Shown: one piece after another, positions 58,851 through 64,000 of the stretch | Numbering within the stretch: the stretch's first letter is position 1 | How the letters are laid out: the number at the start of each line of letters is the position of its first letter | NCBI GenBank assembly: GCA_039720395.1 | Contig: CM077824.1 | Coordinates: 30,033,359 to 30,097,358, forward strand | Direction: 5' to 3' | Length of the DNA: 64,000 nucleotides | From: Liquidambar formosana | Lineage: Eukaryota; Streptophyta; Magnoliopsida; Saxifragales; Altingiaceae | The notes under the pieces: generated by a model | Database searches by the model: none | What the model was told of the DNA's origin: nothing | Seen by the model: only the letters and a program-made list of their open reading frames with translations | Translations under genes and position numbers: made by a program

Positions 58851-59764
58851 CCAGAAGACTAATTTTCTTACTCTGCCACCGCCATCGGTCACGATTAAAA
58901 CATTTCTTCTACAAATATCAAGAAACCTAGGGAAGCTTTCACAAGCTCTGATTTCCATATTTCCATTTTACTTCTTTGCAGCAGAAGAAAAATGGGTTCA
59001 GTTGCAGATAGAAAGCCTCATGCAGGAAACATTTTTAGGGTCTAAACAGCAGTATGTGTTGCATGCCCCGTGTAAGGCCACATGATCCCCATGATGCGAC
59101 TGGCCAAGCTTGTACGCTCAAGAGGCTTTCACATAACCACAATTGGGCCCAACAAGGTGGTTTTGCATATAGGTTAGGTTGCTAAGAGGACAGGTCTTCA
59201 GAGTACTATTTTTTGGCTGGGCTTGGACGAATTAAAGCTTACACTGTGTTTGGATGGAGGAAAAGTCTTGACTACCCTTGTTTGGGAATTTTATGAGGAG
59301 ACAGAAGAATAGAAATTGGGAGAAATGGAGAGATCCAAAACCCCTCTCGGGCCATTTTTCTCTCCTTCCATTAGTGGGAAGATATGGAAAGGAAAAAAGA
59401 AATGATAATAAAGAAGCTTTCATATTATCTGTAACCTGATTTTCCCATTAATTAATAAAGAAAAATTTTAAAATGATGTTTGACTCGTCTCAATAAGACG
59501 ATTAGAGAGGATATACTAGTAAAATGCATCTTTTTTCTTTTTTACTTTTTATTTTTCAAGGCTCTCATATAAGAGAAGAAGAAATCACTTTCCTTTTTCT
59601 ACTAAACTCTCAAAACAAAAGAGAGAAAAACCATTATTCTTTATTTTATTTTCTTACCTGCCTAATATTTTTTGTTCGAATTTTATTTTTATTTTTCTTT
59701 TAAACTGCCAAACATATTGTTAAAGTATATATGAAGCTAGGCCTCAGTCGTACGATAACTGCAT
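58851..59764. other. Stretch with no recognised gene
   Basis: Mixed sequence. No conserved domain in any frame and no clear repeat. Confidence 0.35.
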
Positions 59765-59864
59765 ATTTAGTCTAGTATCATCCCTTACCCACTATGATTC
59801 AAATATGGCAATTAGGAATTTTTGCCTAAGTCATGTGTTAACCACATATTATTTGAACCCCACC

Positions 59865-59920
<56 letters not shown>

Positions 59921-60037
59921 ATATATATACTGATGTATTAAATCTCGGTATCATCTCTTAACCACTATGATCCAAATATGACAATTGGGAATTTTTGCCT
60001 AAGTCATGTGTTAACTACATATTATCTGAACCCCACC

Positions 60038-60070
<33 letters not shown>

Positions 60071-60135
60071 ACTAATGTATTAAATCTCGGTATCATTTCT
60101 TAACCACTGTGATCCAAATATGACAATTGGAAATA
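59765..60135. repeat. Tandem repeat, about 165-175 bp, two and a half units
   Basis: Each unit carries CATCCCTTACCCACTATGAT or a variant, GACAATTGGGAATTTTTGCC, TAAGTCATGTGTTAAC and GAACCCCACCCAAAA, then a simple run: (AT)n at about 59868-59930 in the first unit, poly-A at about 60040-60067 in the second. The third is cut short. Confidence 0.8.
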
Positions 60136-60277
60136 TATTTTAACGCTTAATAAGGAAAAAAAAAAAAACAGAAAGGGGAATTCCAAGAAGAACTCTTCTG
60201 GTCCTTACCTTACATTGCTTTTATCCCAATGCTAGGGTAATAGCATTGGCAGGACAATTTAATTATGAATGCCATTC

Positions 60278-60846
60278 TAAGAGTTGTTGAGAAGGGCAGT
60301 GGATAGGCCAAGCCTCTGGCAATGACAACTAGTTTGCATTTGTGAAATTGGCTGTTATCCATTCGTTTTACCATTTGAAGTATACTCTGGCGGTTGCATA
60401 TCTTTATTGCACATCTTCTATCGAGCAAGAACCAAATTAGTTCATGAGAAATCCTCCCTTTTTTTAATTTTATTTCTTATTTGAAATGCAGGAAATCATC
60501 GAAAATCCTTTTTTTTTTTTTTTTTTTTTTTTTTGCGCTCCAGGAACTTCAAACTTCTAGAAAAACTTACATTTATGCCTTGACAAATATTTAAATCAAG
60601 TGGTTAGGAACCTTCAATTAACCATTCAATATTAATTTGTATTTTAGGGATGAATTTTATTATTATTTTTGAATGTTTATTGAAGATTTTAATTTACACT
60701 ATTTACAAGGGTTCCATTTGAAAGGAGATAAATAAACTACCCCCTCCCATAATAAAACCATATATCTTCCCCGTCTGCCTAAATTTTCTCATATATTTGT
60801 TGTAAGAAATCTATCAAGTGAATGATTTATCTCTCCAATTTAAAAT
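60278..60846 (+). repeat. Duplicated 0.57-kb segment, copy B
   Basis: Direct repeat of 54534-55094. On minus a 72-codon frame (60210-60428) crosses the repeat's left edge, which weakly suggests this is the original location. No recognised protein. Confidence 0.85.
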
Positions 60847-60923
60847 TTCTAGATGCATCTTTGAGTGAATTTTAAAGGCCAAACAACTGGTTTACATATC
60901 TCAAACCACTCCCCAAGCCCCCC

Positions 60924-60954
<31 letters not shown>

Positions 60955-62230
60955 AACACCACCCCACTTTTTTTTTTCTCCCATTATTATTGTTATTATT
61001 ATTATTATTCTTTTGACAATGGGCATTCTTATCCACCAGTGAGACTAATCTCCTTCCATGTACCTCCACAAACGAGTCTTTGATAAACTTGGTTAAACGA
61101 GTCTTGGATTCCCTCAGGGATAGAGACATTGAGAGCCTTCACATCACTTGGGATGACTCACACGTGCTTTTACTTTCTAATATAGTACAACACATTATTT
61201 TGTTGGACATGAATTTTTCTCTCTTTTTGTTTTTTTTCTTCTGGGTCGGCAAGGTGGACATGAATCACACGACAAAAAGGCTTCGGTGATGTGACTTTCT
61301 TTCTTAGATTATAAATTGAAAATTTTATTATCATAAAACCCCAAAATCATAGTTGTAAAATACAAAAAATTTCCATTTTTCACTATGCCATCATGCCTCG
61401 TCTTTATAAATGTATACTTTTAACTTTTAAATTCAAATTTGGGTCTTCTGTCAAATATTTTACTCTATAAACAAATATATATATTAAAGAAATATTAATT
61501 TAATCGAAAATTGAAGACTTGTTCCATCTATTGGGAGCTGCCAATTTCAACTTTTATTTGTAAAAATAAATAAATAAACAAATATATATATTAAAGAAAG
61601 GAAATGATCTATAATTTTTACTAGAATGAAAGGACCATTAGCCAATTCAATGATCAAACCTAAATGGATTTAGTCCCCAAAATAAAATTTTTGACATATA
61701 TATTTCACAGCATACGTGAGAAGGACATCTAAACCTATCACGTGAATAACAATATTTTATTAAACAAATAGGTATATGAAAATATATTAAATTCGATATT
61801 TAATTGATATAAGATGTAACACTTTCCAATAATATCTGAATGGACAATGAGTTTAACAAAATATAAATCCTAAAAAATTGTATTAATAGGTATAAGAATT
61901 AAAAATTGTATACGAGGTGTAATTTGATTCCCCTCAAATAATAAAAGCAAAAACTAAGATAGCTCTAGTTCTTGGGAATGGTTTCCCTTTGTCATTTGCT
62001 TGAGATCCTTGTCTTCTCTACTGTATTTGTTTTTTTTTATATATATTTTTTTATTTCTTAGTCTTTTTTTCAAAAAAAAAAAAAGAAAAAAAAATGCAAA
62101 AGCTATCAAATTTCTCACTTATGCATTTGTCCAAACTTGAATGGTTAATTCATCTGCCCAATTTACAATGCAACCTTGACCCCACTTTTATTGTTTAGTT
62201 GTTACCTTTCCCATTTGTTGGGTTCTTTTA
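60847..62230. other. Intergenic stretch with simple repeats
   Basis: A run of 27 C (60918-60944) followed by A, a (TTA)n tract near 60985-61010, and AT-rich sequence after. No gene recognised. Confidence 0.5.
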
Positions 62231-63778
62231 GAGCATCTCCAGCCATGTGAGCTAAATAAGGTGTGCTATTACTATTTTAGCACATGCGACAGTGCCAAAT
62301 GCTATAATTTAGCACAATGTGCTCTAATGATGCAAATAAATGTAGTGTGCTATTTTTTGCCACAAGTTCAACTCTTTCCACAGATTTAAGGTCTCATAAG
62401 ATAGTGAATGAGGTATATCGTAGATCAAATGCAATGTTGCTTGAGTGGGATGAATGAGTTAAAAAAAAAGGGTATGTCTTCTGATTTTTTTTTTTTTTTT
62501 TAATATTAAGGTTTCAATATTATTTTTGAAAATATTGTATTTATTTATGGGTTGTCTGGTTACTAAGAAAATTTTGGAAGAAAAATGGAAGAAGAGAAGT
62601 TGCTGGTGTGTTTGGTTGTTGAGAAAATGAGGAAAAACTGACATGGCAAATATAGCAATAGCTCATCCTTGTGCCAATATAGCACAAGGGTGAGCTATTG
62701 CTATATTTAGCACATGCATTTAGCTCACCATTGGAGCATCCCAACTTGTGCTAAATGCTATAATACTAGTATAAACCCACGTGATGCATGGGAATCATAA
62801 ATGAATATGAAGACAACAAATAACTTAGTGATCCAGAGGTTAGGCCAACATGGTTTTATGTATGGTTCAACTCTTTGCATCCCTACTTATAAAGCAATGT
62901 GTGTCTATCTTCCCATTAGTTGCCTTAGACAGTTAGGAGTTGTTACCTATATCCAACTTCTTTATAGATCTCCCAAAAAAGAAAAAAGAAAATGAGACAA
63001 CCTGATTAATTGAAGACAAAATCTAGAAGAGCATAAATCGAATTAGGAAACTACTGGAAAAAATATTTAATTCTTGATTGTATATGTTGTCAAATACACT
63101 TGAAAACTTACCAAATAGAACAATAAAACAATTGCTTATCTAAAACAAATCAAGCACTCAAGATTCTCTTTTTACATGTCCTGACAAAAGTGTTATGAAC
63201 TTATTACAAAAATGATTTTACAGGATCCCATGATTACCCATTGCTTATCCAGTCACTAACTGGTTATTTAAAAAATTAGCAATAGAAAACCCATACTAAA
63301 TAATTGCTTATCTAGTCAATATCTTCTTTCAAAAAGTAATAAAAATGTCATACTAAATAATAAAAGAAGGGATAAGGGAAAAGGTAAGGTGTACGGGAAA
63401 GGGGAATAGAAAAAAGGTGCTGACATTGTGTTTGCACCAAAAAAAGAAAAAAAAAACAAAAAAAAAAAAAAAAAAACAGAGGGGGTGCTGACGTTGTGTG
63501 CAAAGGTGGGGGGAGAAAAGAAAGAAAAAAAAAATAGAGAGAAAGGGATGGGGAAAAAATAGAGGAAGTGGGAAGGTTGTACAGTTGGGGGAGGGAATAA
63601 GAAAAAGTAGATGAAGTAGTTGACATCATTTGTGGGGCCAAGGATGAGGAGAGGAATGGATTTTGGAGGGAAGGTTTATTAGAGAGACACATCAACAAAG
63701 GATAAGGTAAGCAAAAAAACTCTTAATTATAATATAGATAGCAATAGCACACCATATAGCTCACCATTGGAGATGCTC
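62231..63778. mobile_element. Tourist-like (PIF/Harbinger) element, about 1.55 kb
   Basis: Inverted ends GAGCATCTCCA and its complement TGGAGATGCTC, flanked by TTA on both sides (62228-62230, 63779-63781). Sub-terminal sequences TGAGCTAAA and TAGCTCACCATTGGAG also match inverted. A near copy of the right end lies at 62708-62740, so this may be two nested elements. No transposase found. Confidence 0.6.
62648..62708. repeat. Near-perfect 27-bp inverted repeat (hairpin)
   Basis: Left arm 62648-62674 (AAATATAGCAATAGCTCATC then CTTGTGC) and right arm 62682-62708 pair with one mismatch, a G-U in RNA, around a 7-base loop. Lies inside the Tourist-like element. Confidence 0.85.
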
Positions 63779-63781
63779 TTA

Positions 63782-64000
63782 GTCGAGTGTCAACGTTGTA
63801 TCCTTGTTTCTTTTGGTACTCCATTTCCTTGGGGCTCTCAATGTGTGTGTCTATATATATATATATATTATACAGGTCCATTCAGATCAGCGTACGCTGA
63901 TATACGCTATATCAGCATGAATGATTTTGGGCCCTTGATTTGCATAGATGGGATCTAACGGAGGGGGAAGAGGAGACACAATTGGCTTCAACTATAGCTT
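63782..64000. other. Window end
   Basis: Holds an (AT)n run and two overlapping hairpins: ATCAGCGTACGCTGAT (perfect 16-bp palindrome, about 63884-63900) and GCTGATATACGCTATATCAGC. No gene. Confidence 0.4.

Noticed and set aside
58611..58958. 115-codon open frame on minus
   Set aside because: Crosses the border of the hAT-like element at 58842, so it is a chance frame of repeat sequence.

Overview
The window is nuclear DNA from a flowering plant, probably a eudicot with a large transposon-rich genome. It has a spliced plant gene with GT-AG introns and a calmodulin-binding glutamate decarboxylase product. It also has Ty3/gypsy elements of the Tat type (second RNase H domain present), a SIRE-like solo LTR, a tRNA-derived SINE and hAT-, Tourist- and Stowaway-like elements. 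I cannot name the species.

Layout. 1-12093: the 3' part of a Tat retrotransposon on + (pol, two antisense genes, hairpin repeat arrays, 3.2 kb 3' LTR). 12094-18534: the broken last exon of a HAD-family phosphatase gene, a worn reverse-transcriptase relic and three hAT-like elements. 18619-31495: a complete six-exon glutamate decarboxylase (GAD) gene, whose introns 2 (6.4 kb) and 3 (4.1 kb) are swollen by small transposons. 31496-33353: three tandem-repeat arrays in what may be a copia leader relic. 33354-52911: a second copy of the same Tat retrotransposon on -, carrying a 1.08 kb solo LTR (34181-35261) in its 3' LTR and a 3.09 kb solo LTR (49051-52140) just before its protease. 52912-54533: a broken LTR of the same family, joined to a 0.56 kb segment that recurs at 60278. 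54534-64000: non-coding, repeat-rich DNA with a hAT-like and a Tourist-like element.

The most interesting object is the Tat element. Downstream of pol, both copies carry two genes in antisense: an intronless DUF7745-like ORF of 428 codons, intact in both copies, and a seven-exon plant mobile domain (PMD) gene with all splice sites kept in both copies. An 80-bp GC-rich palindrome, or its 36-bp core-deleted form, lies upstream of the TATA or TATA-like box of each of three transcription units: LTR, DUF7745 ORF and PMD gene. Between the PMD gene and the 3' LTR are two arrays whose units fold into hairpins, with compensatory changes. Pol and PMD carry stops and frameshifts in both copies, so neither copy is autonomous.

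GAD sits between the two 3' LTRs, which face it from both sides in opposite orientation. GAD is the only host gene here that looks functional.
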